Assembly (NCBI GenBank): GCA_029820945.1
Contig: JALGUJ010000025.1
Coordinates: 1-47,647 of the forward strand
DNA: 47,647 nt
DNA from: Candidatus Zipacnadia bacterium
GTDB taxonomy: Bacteria > Armatimonadota > Zipacnadia > Zipacnadales > UBA5352
Reading direction: 5' to 3'
Within the stretch, counting starts at the first letter, position 1, and each line of letters starts with the position of its first letter. Below the pieces are notes generated by a model that had not been told where the DNA came from, did not search any database, and saw nothing but the letters and a program-made list of their open reading frames with translations. Positions 26,591 to 34,374 of this stretch are shown here, one piece after another. A program made the translations under genes and the position numbers.

Positions 26591-26597
26591 CCTCCTC
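26591..26597 (-). promoter_or_regulatory. ribosome binding site that fixes the ankyrin start
   Basis: On the minus strand GAGGAGG is 7 nt before GTG 26583. The in-frame ATGs further upstream have no SD. The choice gives a normal signal peptide instead of a 20-residue basic extension in front of it. Confidence 0.6.
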
Positions 26598-26742
26598 GGC
26601 TGCAATATGCTTCCGGTTGCGTACTTCGCTTGAAGTCCATGGGCATTACGAGCGGAGAGAGCGGCGGCCGGATTCGCGGCGCCGGCCATCGCACTCGCGA
26701 AGCGAGCGCCCGGCTGCTACCCGCCGACTGCCCCCTGTTGCG

Positions 26743-28005
26743 TCAATCACTGAGGTACATCTCCACCACGGGGATCTCGACCGGTGGCTTCACAATTGGC
26801 GTCTGCAGCAGCACGTCGCCGTCCTGCTCCGTGAACTGCATCTCGGAGGCGTCGTGCAGGAGCTGGGCGTACTCGATCTTCCCGGCCATCCCCGGCAGCC
26901 GTAGGGTTTTCATCGGCCAGGCGAAGATGTGACAGTAGAGCCGGCCGGTGTCGAAGTTCTGGGTGTAGCGGCAGTCGGTGGGCGCATCGTAGTCCGACAT
27001 GGTACAGCCGTAGATCGAGCGGCTGTTGAGCGCCATCCACTCGCCCATGCCCGCGAGCCGCTCCCGGGCGCGGTGGTCGAAGGTCCCGCGCGCGGTCGGG
27101 CCGACGTTGAGCAGGAGGTTCCCACCCTTGGAGACGCCATCGATGAGCATGCGCAGGAGCATGGGGACGGACTTCCAGGTGTGCTCGTCGCGGTAGTAGC
27201 CCCAGGAGCCGGAGAATGTCTGGCAGGCCTCCCACAGCACCGGCCTGCCGTCCACCTCGTACCAGCCCTCGGGCTGGACCTGCTCGGGGGTCCAGTAGTC
27301 CTGCGGGGTGTCGGTGCGGTTGTTGACGAGGATGCCGGGCTGCAGCTCGCGCACCATGGCCACGAGCTCCTCGGACCGCCAGTCGTCCCTGCCCTTGCCG
27401 GGCGCCAGCAGGTCGGTGCCCTCGCGCTGGGGGTAGGAGAAGTCGAAGAAGATCAGGTCGATCTTGCCGAAGCGCGTCATGAGCTCGCGGGTCTGGGCGT
27501 GGAGGTACTCGGCGTAGCGGGCGACGTCGCGGTCCTGGTTGGCACGCAGGAACTCCTCGTCATCGGCCTGCGGGTGAACCGCGTCCACGGGGAACTGCGG
27601 GTGGTGCCAGTCGATCAACGAGTGGTAGAAGCCCACGCGCAGGCCCTCGGCCCGGAAGGCCTCGACCATCGGCGCGATGAGGTCCTCGCCCCAGGGGGTG
27701 TTGGTGACCTTGTAGTCGGTCTGGTCGGTATCCCACAGGCAGAAGCCGTCGTGGTGCTTCGTGGTGATGACGAAGTAGCGCATGCCCGCGTCCTTCGCCA
27801 TCTTCGCCCACTCGGACGGATCGTAGAGGTCGGGGTAGAAGTGGTCGAAGTACTTCTGGTACTGCGCGTCGGTCATCCGCTCGTACTTCTTCACCCACTC
27901 GTGGCGCGCCGCGCACGCGTAGATGCCCCAGTGGATGAACATCCCGAAGCGATCGTGGACGAACCAGTCGGTGTCACCGGGGGTCGGTTCGATCTCGACA
28001 GGCAT
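26743..28005 (-). CDS. GH29-type alpha-L-fucosidase
   Basis: The 420-residue glycosidase opens with the GH29 signature WFVHDRFGMFIHWGIYA (14-30), followed by FVITTKHHDGFCLWDT (78-93). The nucleophile is likely Asp188 in DLIFFDFSYP, and NLLLNVGPTARG is the usual late motif. GH29 enzymes hydrolyse terminal alpha-L-fucose from glycans with retention. There is no signal peptide, so it probably acts on imported fucosides in the cytoplasm. The ATG at 28005 has GGGAGG 8 nt upstream; the frame continuing to 28914 is antisense to the neighbouring gene and is not used. It diverges from the DUF6259 gene across a 147-nt control region. Confidence 0.9.
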   Translation of the reverse strand: MPVEIEPTPGDTDWFVHDRFGMFIHWGIYACAARHEWVKKYERMTDAQYQKYFDHFYPDLYDPSEWAKMAKDAGMRYFVITTKHHDGFCLWDTDQTDYKVTNTPWGEDLIAPMVEAFRAEGLRVGFYHSLIDWHHPQFPVDAVHPQADDEEFLRANQDRDVARYAEYLHAQTRELMTRFGKIDLIFFDFSYPQREGTDLLAPGKGRDDWRSEELVAMVRELQPGILVNNRTDTPQDYWTPEQVQPEGWYEVDGRPVLWEACQTFSGSWGYYRDEHTWKSVPMLLRMLIDGVSKGGNLLLNVGPTARGTFDHRARERLAGMGEWMALNSRSIYGCTMSDYDAPTDCRYTQNFDTGRLYCHIFAWPMKTLRLPGMAGKIEYAQLLHDASEMQFTEQDGDVLLQTPIVKPPVEIPVVEMYLSD

Positions 28006-28022
28006 GGCTGGATCCTCCCGTT

Positions 28023-28056
28023 CGGTCGATGAATCACCAGTGATCCTCGCCGACCG
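28023..28056. promoter_or_regulatory. nested inverted repeats between fucosidase and DUF6259 genes
   Basis: ATCAC-CA-GTGAT (28033-28044) lies nearly concentric within CGGTCG (28023-28028) and CGACCG (28051-28056). The site is in the divergent intergenic region, 18 nt before the fucosidase start, where an operator could control both genes. No regulator gene is adjacent, and no clear -10/-35 pair was found here. Confidence 0.45.
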
Positions 28057-28152
28057 GTTCCACGGAGAGAGCGAAGGACCTTCACGGGCAGGCCTCCGCG
28101 AGAACGGGCGGAAATGTGCGGTGGAGTGGATCCGGCCGAGGAGGTGCGTGCG

Positions 28153-31100
28153 ATGCGAGGCTCCCAGCCGCTGATCGCCGTGCTGGTGTGTGCGTTCCTC
28201 GTCCCAGCCGCGGCCCGCGAGATTACCATCCCGCTGGAGATCGCGGACGGCGAGGGTTGCCGCTTCGACGCGCGCGGCGCGGAGCTGCTGGCCGGGGTGC
28301 CCGGCGCAAACGATGAGGGCCTCATCGCGATCGAGGCCGAGAACGCCGTGCGGCACCAGTTCGATCCCCGCGTGCGGCACACGACCGCTCCCATGCCCGA
28401 GGACCCGGAGGCGGCGGGCGGCGCGTATCTCGACCACGCGGTCTACGCCTCGTACCAGCTTGTCGCGCAGGAGGCCGGCGAGTACTGGCTGTGGGTGCGC
28501 GCCAGGACCGACGTGGGCCACTGGCGGTTCCGCGACGTGGTCAACGACACGGTGCACTACTTCTTCGACGAGGAGCGCAAGGGCGGAGACGCGGAGGACG
28601 ACCCGCCGGAGGGCTGGCACTGGGTGCTGCGCCGCAAGGTCCGGCTGAGCGAGGGGTCCAACCGCCTGGTGGTGACCGACTACGGGTACTCGTTCCCGCA
28701 GGTGGACCGCTTCGTCTTCGCTCCCAGCGAGGACTGGCAGCCCGAGGGCGCGGGGCCGGAACCGGTGACCACCGGCACGATGCAGGGCCAGATCGAGACC
28801 GCGCCGGTCACCATCCCCGGCCTGCAGCGGCTGGTGCGCATCGAGGGGCTCCCGGGGCAGACGGTTGAGGTGTCCGCCCGGATGCAGGGCTCGGACGAGT
28901 GGCAGGCCGTGCACGAGGGGCTGCTTCCGTCGGGCGAGCTGCCGCTGGACGACGCGGCGCCGACCGGCGAGGCGCTGCAGTTCCGGATTGCGCTCTCAGG
29001 CATCAGCTCCATCATGCGCGAGGGCAATCTCGCCCTCGTAGCCGAGGTCGATGACGAGCGCTACGTGCAGCTTGAGAGCGGCCGCACGCGGCTCGTCCTC
29101 GACGGCGAGACCGCCGGCCTGTTCCTGGTGCAGGACAGCGAGACCGGCGAGGCGGTGTCGATGCCGGGCCGGCCCGTGCCGCTCATCTCGGTGGACTTCA
29201 AGCGGCCTGGTGAGCGGCGGAAGGTGCGCGTCGGTCCAGTGAGCGTGACCGAGGTCATCGCCGAGCACGATGAGCGTCGCGGTTGGCTCTGGCAGGAGCA
29301 GGAGGCGCAGGAGGTCGCAACCGAGCCACGCTCAGTCGAAGTCGGCGACAACACGCTGGCCGCCACGTGGGTGTTCGCGGTCGAGGGCATGGGGCGGGCG
29401 GAGGTGGGCTACACGATCGCGCCCGACGAGGCCGGCGGCTTCCGGATGGACGCACATGTGAGCCCGCTTGAGGGCCCCGCCGACGTCGTGGCGGTCACCT
29501 TCCCGCGCATCGAGCGCTGCCGCATGGGGCGCAGCGGGCTCGATGACAGGCAGTTCCGCATGCAGTCCTTCGGACACGAGGTCGTGAACCCCGGCAGCGG
29601 GCCGATCCGCGACACGTCCTACCTGGGCAGCGTAGTCATGCCGTGGCAGGAGGTGTACGACCGCGACCTCGGCCTCTACGTGGGCGCGCACGATCCGCAG
29701 GCCTACAACTGCGAGTTCCTCTCCAACGCGGGCGGGCTGGCCGCCGACCAGTTCAGCTTCGCCCTGCGCAAGCTGGACGACATCAAGGCGGGGGAGCAGC
29801 GCACCTACCCCTTCGAGCTGGCGGTGCACGGTGGCGGCTGGCACGAGGGGGCGGACCGCTACCGCGCGTGGTTCAACGAGACCTTCGGCCGGGCCGAGTA
29901 CCCCGAGTGGATGCGGAGCTTCGACGGCTGGCTGGACCTGCAGGCTGAGAACATGCGCAGGGACTTCCGCTTCTCGCACCTGCCGGACCTGCTGACCCGC
30001 GCCCGCGCCATCGGCCTGGACTGGACGCAGGTCTGGGGGCAGTTCGCCTACGACGGCGGCCCCTGCTGCCACGACTTCGGGGAGCCGTCGCCGCTGTACG
30101 GCGGGCGCGAGGGCTGGGAGGCTGCCGCGCGCGAGATCGTCGCACGCGGCGGACACATCGGCGGCTACTTCGTCTACGACCGGCTCGACAGGCTGCCCAT
30201 CCTGACCGACCGGTTCCTGGGGCACTTCGGCAAGTCAGAGTACCCCGACGATACGCCCTGGGTGAGCGCCGACTTCTTCACCGACATGATGGTCGTGACC
30301 GACCCCGGCGGCGAGGTGCCCGCCTGGCCCCCGCCGCAGGACCAGCTCGACGAGAGGCTGGCGGCGATCGAGGAGCACCAGAGGCTCTACGAGAACCGGG
30401 AGCGCGCCCGGCCGGTCGTCTGGTGGAGCAAGGTCTGGGTCAACGACCCCGAGTGGTGGGAGTACCTGCGCACGTGGGTCGTGGACCGCTACGCGCGCGA
30501 CTGGGGCTGCAACGCGTGCTACATCGACGTGCTGGGCTGCGGCGGGGCCATGGAGAGCTACGACCCGCGCCGCGGCCACAACGGCGAGGGCTCGTGGGGG
30601 CCGGGGAAGCTCAACATCGCCCGGGAGGTGGTGGAGGGCGCACGCGAGGTCTTCCCGGACTACGCCGCCTCGATGGAAGGCATGGGCGACCTGCCGGGCC
30701 TCTACTGTGCGTCGATGTGCTCCGGCGTCTACCGCGGCGGGCGCAACGTGATGCGCTACACCTTCCCGGATCGCGTCTTCATCCACGGGCTGGCGAACTC
30801 CGGCTCAGGGGGAGAGGCGATCGACCGCTACGCCGAGACATTCCTCGAGGGCATGCGCTACGACTTCGTGGGCATGCCCAGCGCCGACGGCATCCGCTGG
30901 CTGCGACTGCACCGGAGCTTCACGCCCTGGCTCTACCAGGCGCGGTTCATGGACACCATCGGCGTGACGGTGAGCGACCCGCGCATCAAGGTGCGGCGAT
31001 TCGACCTGCCGGAGGGCGGACCGGAGGGCGTGCTGCTCACGGTCGTCAACCGCGAGCGGCCGGCCGAGCAGCGGATAACGCTCGACGAGCACGTCGTGGG

Positions 31101-31992
31101 CAACATCGAGCGCGGGTTCTTCGTGACTATCGAAGGCGACGTTGGGGCGCTCGAGCTTACCCGCATGCGCGGGCGCTTCGACCGCCTGGTTCGCCTCACG
31201 GCGCCCGATGCGGTCGCGTCGCAGATTCTGCTGGTGAGCGGCCGCACCGACGGCCCGGCACTGTGGCCGATCATGCGCCTGGTGCGCCATCCGGAGCCGG
31301 CGGTCGAGGTCGCGCTGCTGAACCTCTCCGCCGAGGCCCAGTCGGGCACATGCACGGTGGAGAACCTGGGCTTCCCCGAGCCGCGCGAGAGCGAGCTGGA
31401 GACCGCACGCGCGGCCCTGCCGCTGGCGGAGACGGAGATGGCATTCGAGGTCCTGGCGGGGCAAGTGCAGACGCTACGGTTCCGCATCGAGAGCCTGCGC
31501 CATCACCACTACACGGTGAGGCTGCGCGCGAGCATCGAGCGGGAGGGCAGGCCGGCCATCGGGCGCGAGTTCCTGGCGCTGCCGATCATGCTGGACGGAT
31601 CCTTCGAGTCGCTCGGGACGGAGAGCGACCTGGCGGTGCACGGCGAGCGGGTGCTGGAACTTGGGCCTTCGCTGGAGGGCTACCAGTACGCGCCGCAGCG
31701 GCTGTGGCTGGAGCCCGGGCGCCGCTACCGCCTGCAGGTGCAGTCGCGGCGCACGGGGTTCGACGCGCGCGTGCACTCGACGGCGCTGCAGGTGCACGGG
31801 GTGACCGAGAGCGGGCCGATCGTGCGCGCGCCCGTGGACACCACGCGGCCGAACGAGTGGCAGACGATCGAGTACGAGTTCGAGACGCCGGACGACCTCT
31901 CGCGCGCGACGCTCTACCTCTACAACGTGGAGTCGCCGGACACCGCGTACTTCGACGACGTCTCCGTCGAGGACCTGGGGGCAGTTGAGTAG
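28153..31992 (+). CDS. secreted multidomain DUF6259 glycoside-hydrolase-like protein
   Basis: The 1279-residue product has a signal peptide (MRGSQPLIAVLVCAFLVPAAA) and an N-terminal carbohydrate-binding-like module (about 55-200; AENAVRHQFDPRV to SFPQVDRFVFAP). A large DUF6259-type TIM-barrel region follows (about 480-960). There CNACYIDVLGCGG and SYDPRRGHNGEGSW match the D-x-x-G and CYDP-HGH pattern of that family; the Asp of YIDVLG is a candidate catalytic residue. The C-terminal 130 residues form a CBM4/9-like module (DGSFESLGTESDLAVHG to DDVSVEDLG). DUF6259 proteins are found with glycan-degrading genes, and their substrates are unknown. Start ATG has GAGGAGG 8 nt upstream. Confidence 0.8.
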   Translation: MRGSQPLIAVLVCAFLVPAAAREITIPLEIADGEGCRFDARGAELLAGVPGANDEGLIAIEAENAVRHQFDPRVRHTTAPMPEDPEAAGGAYLDHAVYASYQLVAQEAGEYWLWVRARTDVGHWRFRDVVNDTVHYFFDEERKGGDAEDDPPEGWHWVLRRKVRLSEGSNRLVVTDYGYSFPQVDRFVFAPSEDWQPEGAGPEPVTTGTMQGQIETAPVTIPGLQRLVRIEGLPGQTVEVSARMQGSDEWQAVHEGLLPSGELPLDDAAPTGEALQFRIALSGISSIMREGNLALVAEVDDERYVQLESGRTRLVLDGETAGLFLVQDSETGEAVSMPGRPVPLISVDFKRPGERRKVRVGPVSVTEVIAEHDERRGWLWQEQEAQEVATEPRSVEVGDNTLAATWVFAVEGMGRAEVGYTIAPDEAGGFRMDAHVSPLEGPADVVAVTFPRIERCRMGRSGLDDRQFRMQSFGHEVVNPGSGPIRDTSYLGSVVMPWQEVYDRDLGLYVGAHDPQAYNCEFLSNAGGLAADQFSFALRKLDDIKAGEQRTYPFELAVHGGGWHEGADRYRAWFNETFGRAEYPEWMRSFDGWLDLQAENMRRDFRFSHLPDLLTRARAIGLDWTQVWGQFAYDGGPCCHDFGEPSPLYGGREGWEAAAREIVARGGHIGGYFVYDRLDRLPILTDRFLGHFGKSEYPDDTPWVSADFFTDMMVVTDPGGEVPAWPPPQDQLDERLAAIEEHQRLYENRERARPVVWWSKVWVNDPEWWEYLRTWVVDRYARDWGCNACYIDVLGCGGAMESYDPRRGHNGEGSWGPGKLNIAREVVEGAREVFPDYAASMEGMGDLPGLYCASMCSGVYRGGRNVMRYTFPDRVFIHGLANSGSGGEAIDRYAETFLEGMRYDFVGMPSADGIRWLRLHRSFTPWLYQARFMDTIGVTVSDPRIKVRRFDLPEGGPEGVLLTVVNRERPAEQRITLDEHVVGNIERGFFVTIEGDVGALELTRMRGRFDRLVRLTAPDAVASQILLVSGRTDGPALWPIMRLVRHPEPAVEVALLNLSAEAQSGTCTVENLGFPEPRESELETARAALPLAETEMAFEVLAGQVQTLRFRIESLRHHHYTVRLRASIEREGRPAIGREFLALPIMLDGSFESLGTESDLAVHGERVLELGPSLEGYQYAPQRLWLEPGRRYRLQVQSRRTGFDARVHSTALQVHGVTESGPIVRAPVDTTRPNEWQTIEYEFETPDDLSRATLYLYNVESPDTAYFDDVSVEDLGAVE

Positions 31993-32004
31993 CCGCCCCC
32001 GTCG

Positions 32005-32658
32005 CTAGGCGTCCCACCGAAGGCCCGGGAAGTCCTGGACGCCCGCGGCCTTCTGCGCCTCCCAGGGCACAACCTGCCACTTCGCGTGTCCATCACACAG
32101 TCCGAAGTTCGCGCCGTCGTTGTGTCGGTCCTGGATGCCGCTGCGGACCCGGCCGCTGCTGGTGAAGAGGATGTTGCGCTTGATGCGGTACGACATCGAG
32201 TCGGCCTCGGAGAAGGAGTCCGCGGTCAGGATGGTGGCGGCCGGGACCTTAATGTCCGCAAGCAGCACGCCGTCGATGTGGTCGCTGATTCCGTAGGCAC
32301 AGTGCCCGGAGTAGTTCCCGCTCCAGCGATACGCGTAGGACGGGCAGTGGAAGACCTGGATGTTCCTCACGTAGGGGTAGATCGGCAGCGGCCAGATTGA
32401 GGCGCTGCTCGTTCGTCCGCCGGGGTATTGCACCGCGCCCGAGACACCGCTGTTGAAGTAGCGCATCGGGAGTGTCTCATCGTAGTCCTGCACATACATC
32501 ATCGTCGCAGTGACAATCTGCTTCACGTTCGAGAGGCACGACGACTGGCGCGCCTTCTCCCGCGCCCTGGCGAAGACAGGGAACAGGATGGCGGCCAGGA
32601 TCGCGATGATCGCGATCACGACCAGCAGCTCGATCAGAGTGAATCCCTTGCGCGTCAC
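32005..32658 (-). CDS. prepilin-like protein with H-X9-DG domain (copy A)
   Basis: The 217-residue product has a type IV prepilin signal: short basic leader, cleavage G-F in [10 protein letters not shown], Glu5, then a hydrophobic helix and [13 protein letters not shown]. The C-terminus has the H-X9-DG motif ([17 protein letters not shown]). Families with both features are abundant in Armatimonadota, Planctomycetes and relatives; they are thought to be minor pseudopilins or pilin-like surface proteins, and their role is unknown. Start is GTG at 32658 with GAGGAGG 9 nt upstream. It is a paralogue of the gene at 33018 and ends 12 nt from the convergent DUF6259 gene. Confidence 0.88.
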   Translation of the reverse strand: MTRKGFTLIELLVVIAIIAILAAILFPVFARAREKARQSSCLSNVKQIVTATMMYVQDYDETLPMRYFNSGVSGAVQYPGGRTSSASIWPLPIYPYVRNIQVFHCPSYAYRWSGNYSGHCAYGISDHIDGVLLADIKVPAATILTADSFSEADSMSYRIKRNILFTSSGRVRSGIQDRHNDGANFGLCDGHAKWQVVPWEAQKAAGVQDFPGLRWDA

Positions 32659-32942
32659 GGCGAACCGCCTCCTCTACATGTGAGTTGGACCGCCTGCGCC
32701 TGCCACCGAAAACTCATGGTGAAGAGCAATTCGGCGCCGGAGTTGCGGATTCCTCCTCCCTGAATTCGGCGAGGTCAAGATTCTGCCGCTTCGGCCGTGC
32801 GGCGCGTGTTCTCCTCGATGTACAGGTAGACCTGGATGCCCTCCACGATCGCGCGGAGCGTGAAGGCCCAGAAAAGCAGGCCGAGCAGCGCCGGCACGAT
32901 CGTCGAAGCCAGGCCGACGATCTCCTCGGGCGCGGGGATGGC
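32560..32942. repeat. direct repeat, copy A of the duplicated unit
   Basis: This block matches 33561-33943 at an offset of 1000-1001 nt. The match is almost exact over the prepilin N-terminus and SD and over the zinc-ribbon protein's C-terminus, and looser over the spacer between. Similarity stops abruptly after GGGATGGC at 32942. The prepilin C-terminal part (32005-32560) is also homologous to the other copy but more diverged. Confidence 0.85.
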
Positions 32943-33005
32943 CGGCGGCAGCGAAGTGTAACTGCCCCGGCCGGTCGCCGGGGGAGGGGTATCGTAGCGG
33001 GTCAC
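32775..33005 (-). pseudogene. truncated duplicate of the zinc-ribbon membrane protein
   Basis: This 76-codon frame encodes the last 55 residues of the protein at 33776 almost unchanged, including the membrane helix [20 protein letters not shown] and the tail [11 protein letters not shown]. It is preceded by about 20 unrelated residues; the zinc ribbon and the first two helices are gone. The only start is a GTG at 33005 without SD, 12 nt after the copy B prepilin stop. It is best read as the broken end of a tandem duplication, though the little-changed reading frame leaves room for a small expressed membrane protein. Confidence 0.6.
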
Positions 33006-33017
33006 GCTTTCACTCGA

Positions 33018-33659
33018 TCACGGGTCCCACTGGTACCCGGGGAATACGTGGGAGCCATAGTTGACCTTCAGCCACTTCGAGTGCCCGTCGCACAGGCCGA
33101 AGTTCGCGCCATCGTTGTGCCGATCGGGGATGACAGAGCGATACAGCGATCCATCCATGACGGGATTCTTCGTGACATAGTACGACTGCGAGCTTACGCC
33201 CGGGTCCTCGTACGAATCGGCCAGCAGGATGGTGGTCGCCGGCGACTTAACGTCCGCCAGCAAGGTGCTTCCGTTGCCCACCCGGTAGCTCATCCCATAG
33301 GCGAACTTGCCGGTGTAGTTGCCGCTCCACCTGTAACTCCACGAGGGGCAGTTGAAGATCTGTATGTTCTTGACGTACGGGTAGATGACCCCGTACCACA
33401 TCAGGCCAGTTGAGGCGCGGCCGCCGGGATACGTCATGGTTCCGGGCGACGCGTTGCGATAGATTCGGGGATACATCTCATCGTAGTCCTGGACGTACAT
33501 CATAATGCCGAGTGTGATCTGCTTGACATTCGACAGACAGTTAGACTGTCGCGCCTTCTCGCGCGCCCTGGCGAAGACAGGGAACAGGATGGCGGCCAGG
33601 ATCGCGATGATCGCGATCACGACCAGCAGCTCGATCAGAGTGAAGCCCTTGCGCGTCAC
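33018..33659 (-). CDS. prepilin-like protein with H-X9-DG domain (copy B)
   Basis: The 213-residue prepilin has the same N-terminal 45 residues as copy A except for single changes, then a diverged head domain. Shared features are [29 protein letters not shown], and the [19 protein letters not shown]9-DG end. Start is GTG at 33659, with the same SD sequence as copy A 9 nt upstream. The long frame extending to 34097 runs through the neighbouring gene and is not used. It lies downstream of the intact zinc-ribbon gene, so the ancestral pair was zinc-ribbon protein then prepilin. Confidence 0.88.
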   Translation of the reverse strand: MTRKGFTLIELLVVIAIIAILAAILFPVFARAREKARQSNCLSNVKQITLGIMMYVQDYDEMYPRIYRNASPGTMTYPGGRASTGLMWYGVIYPYVKNIQIFNCPSWSYRWSGNYTGKFAYGMSYRVGNGSTLLADVKSPATTILLADSYEDPGVSSQSYYVTKNPVMDGSLYRSVIPDRHNDGANFGLCDGHSKWLKVNYGSHVFPGYQWDP

Positions 33660-33943
33660 GGCGAACCGCCTCCTCTGTAACTTAGTTGGACCGACCGCGC
33701 ATGCGACCGAAAGCTGGAGCTGTACAGGGGTTCGGCACGCGAGTTGCGGATTCCTCCTCCCCGAATCCGTCGAGGTCAAGATTCCGCCGCTTCGGCCGTG
33801 CGGCGCGTGTTCTGCTCGATGTCCAGGTAGACCTGGATGCCCTCCACGATCGCGCGGAGCGTGAAGGCCCAGAAAAGCAGGCCGAGCAGCGCCGGCACGA
33901 TCGCCGAAGCAAGGCCGACGATCTCCTCGGGCGCGGGGATGGC
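33561..33943. repeat. direct repeat, copy B of the duplicated unit
   Basis: Partner of 32560-32942. It covers the prepilin B N-terminus, the spacer and the C-terminal part of the intact zinc-ribbon gene. Homology ends inside that gene at 33943, which marks the duplication breakpoint. Confidence 0.85.
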
Positions 33944-34318
33944 GCCTAACAGCCCGGGGATGAACAACGAGGTGAGCGCAATCCCGATCGCGCCGAGCAG
34001 CCCCGACGCCAGGCTCATCCAGGCGGCGATCATGCAGACATACTGGTAGATGCGCAGCACGCGGTAGCGGGTGGGCGGAGCCGCCGGCGGCACCCACACC
34101 CAGTACATCGCTGAGGTGGCCTCCTCCGGCTCCGGGGCCTCCAGCACCTCCCTGGCCGCCTCCGACGCCGCGCGGTCCCGCGGCACTTCGGAGGGCGCGG
34201 CCTCCTGTTTCTCTTCCTCATGCCAGGCGGCGACCAGATCGGCCCCACAGTCGAGGCAGACGTCGTCGGACGCAAACACCTCGGCGCCGCACTTGGGACA
34301 AGTCTTCTTCTCGGCCAC
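33776..34318 (-). CDS. zinc-ribbon membrane protein
   Basis: The 180-residue product begins with a zinc ribbon ([20 protein letters not shown], four Cys in two CxxC pairs). An acidic Glu/Ala linker (about 30-70) and two or three hydrophobic helices follow (about 88-125 and 140-160), then a basic tail. I recognise no named family; short zinc-ribbon membrane proteins of this layout are common and of unknown role. The GTG at 34318 has GGGAGG (34327-34332) 8 nt upstream; the longer frame from 34345 has no SD. It immediately precedes prepilin B, and its C-terminus was duplicated with it, which hints at a functional pair. Confidence 0.7.
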   Translation of the reverse strand: MAEKKTCPKCGAEVFASDDVCLDCGADLVAAWHEEEKQEAAPSEVPRDRAASEAAREVLEAPEPEEATSAMYWVWVPPAAPPTRYRVLRIYQYVCMIAAWMSLASGLLGAIGIALTSLFIPGLLGAIPAPEEIVGLASAIVPALLGLLFWAFTLRAIVEGIQVYLDIEQNTRRTAEAAES

Positions 34319-34326
34319 AGCGTACA

Positions 34327-34332
34327 CCTCCC
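34327..34332 (-). promoter_or_regulatory. ribosome binding site that fixes the zinc-ribbon start
   Basis: Minus-strand GGGAGG lies 8 nt before GTG 34318. The alternative start at 34345 would place this SD inside the coding region. Confidence 0.55.
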
Positions 34333-34374
34333 GCAACGCGCTCACATGCTCCAGTCCCGGGACGCCGGACGCGC

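Noticed and set aside
28006-28914. N-terminal extension of the fucosidase frame
   Set aside because: It is antisense to the DUF6259 gene, and GGGAGG places the start at 28005.
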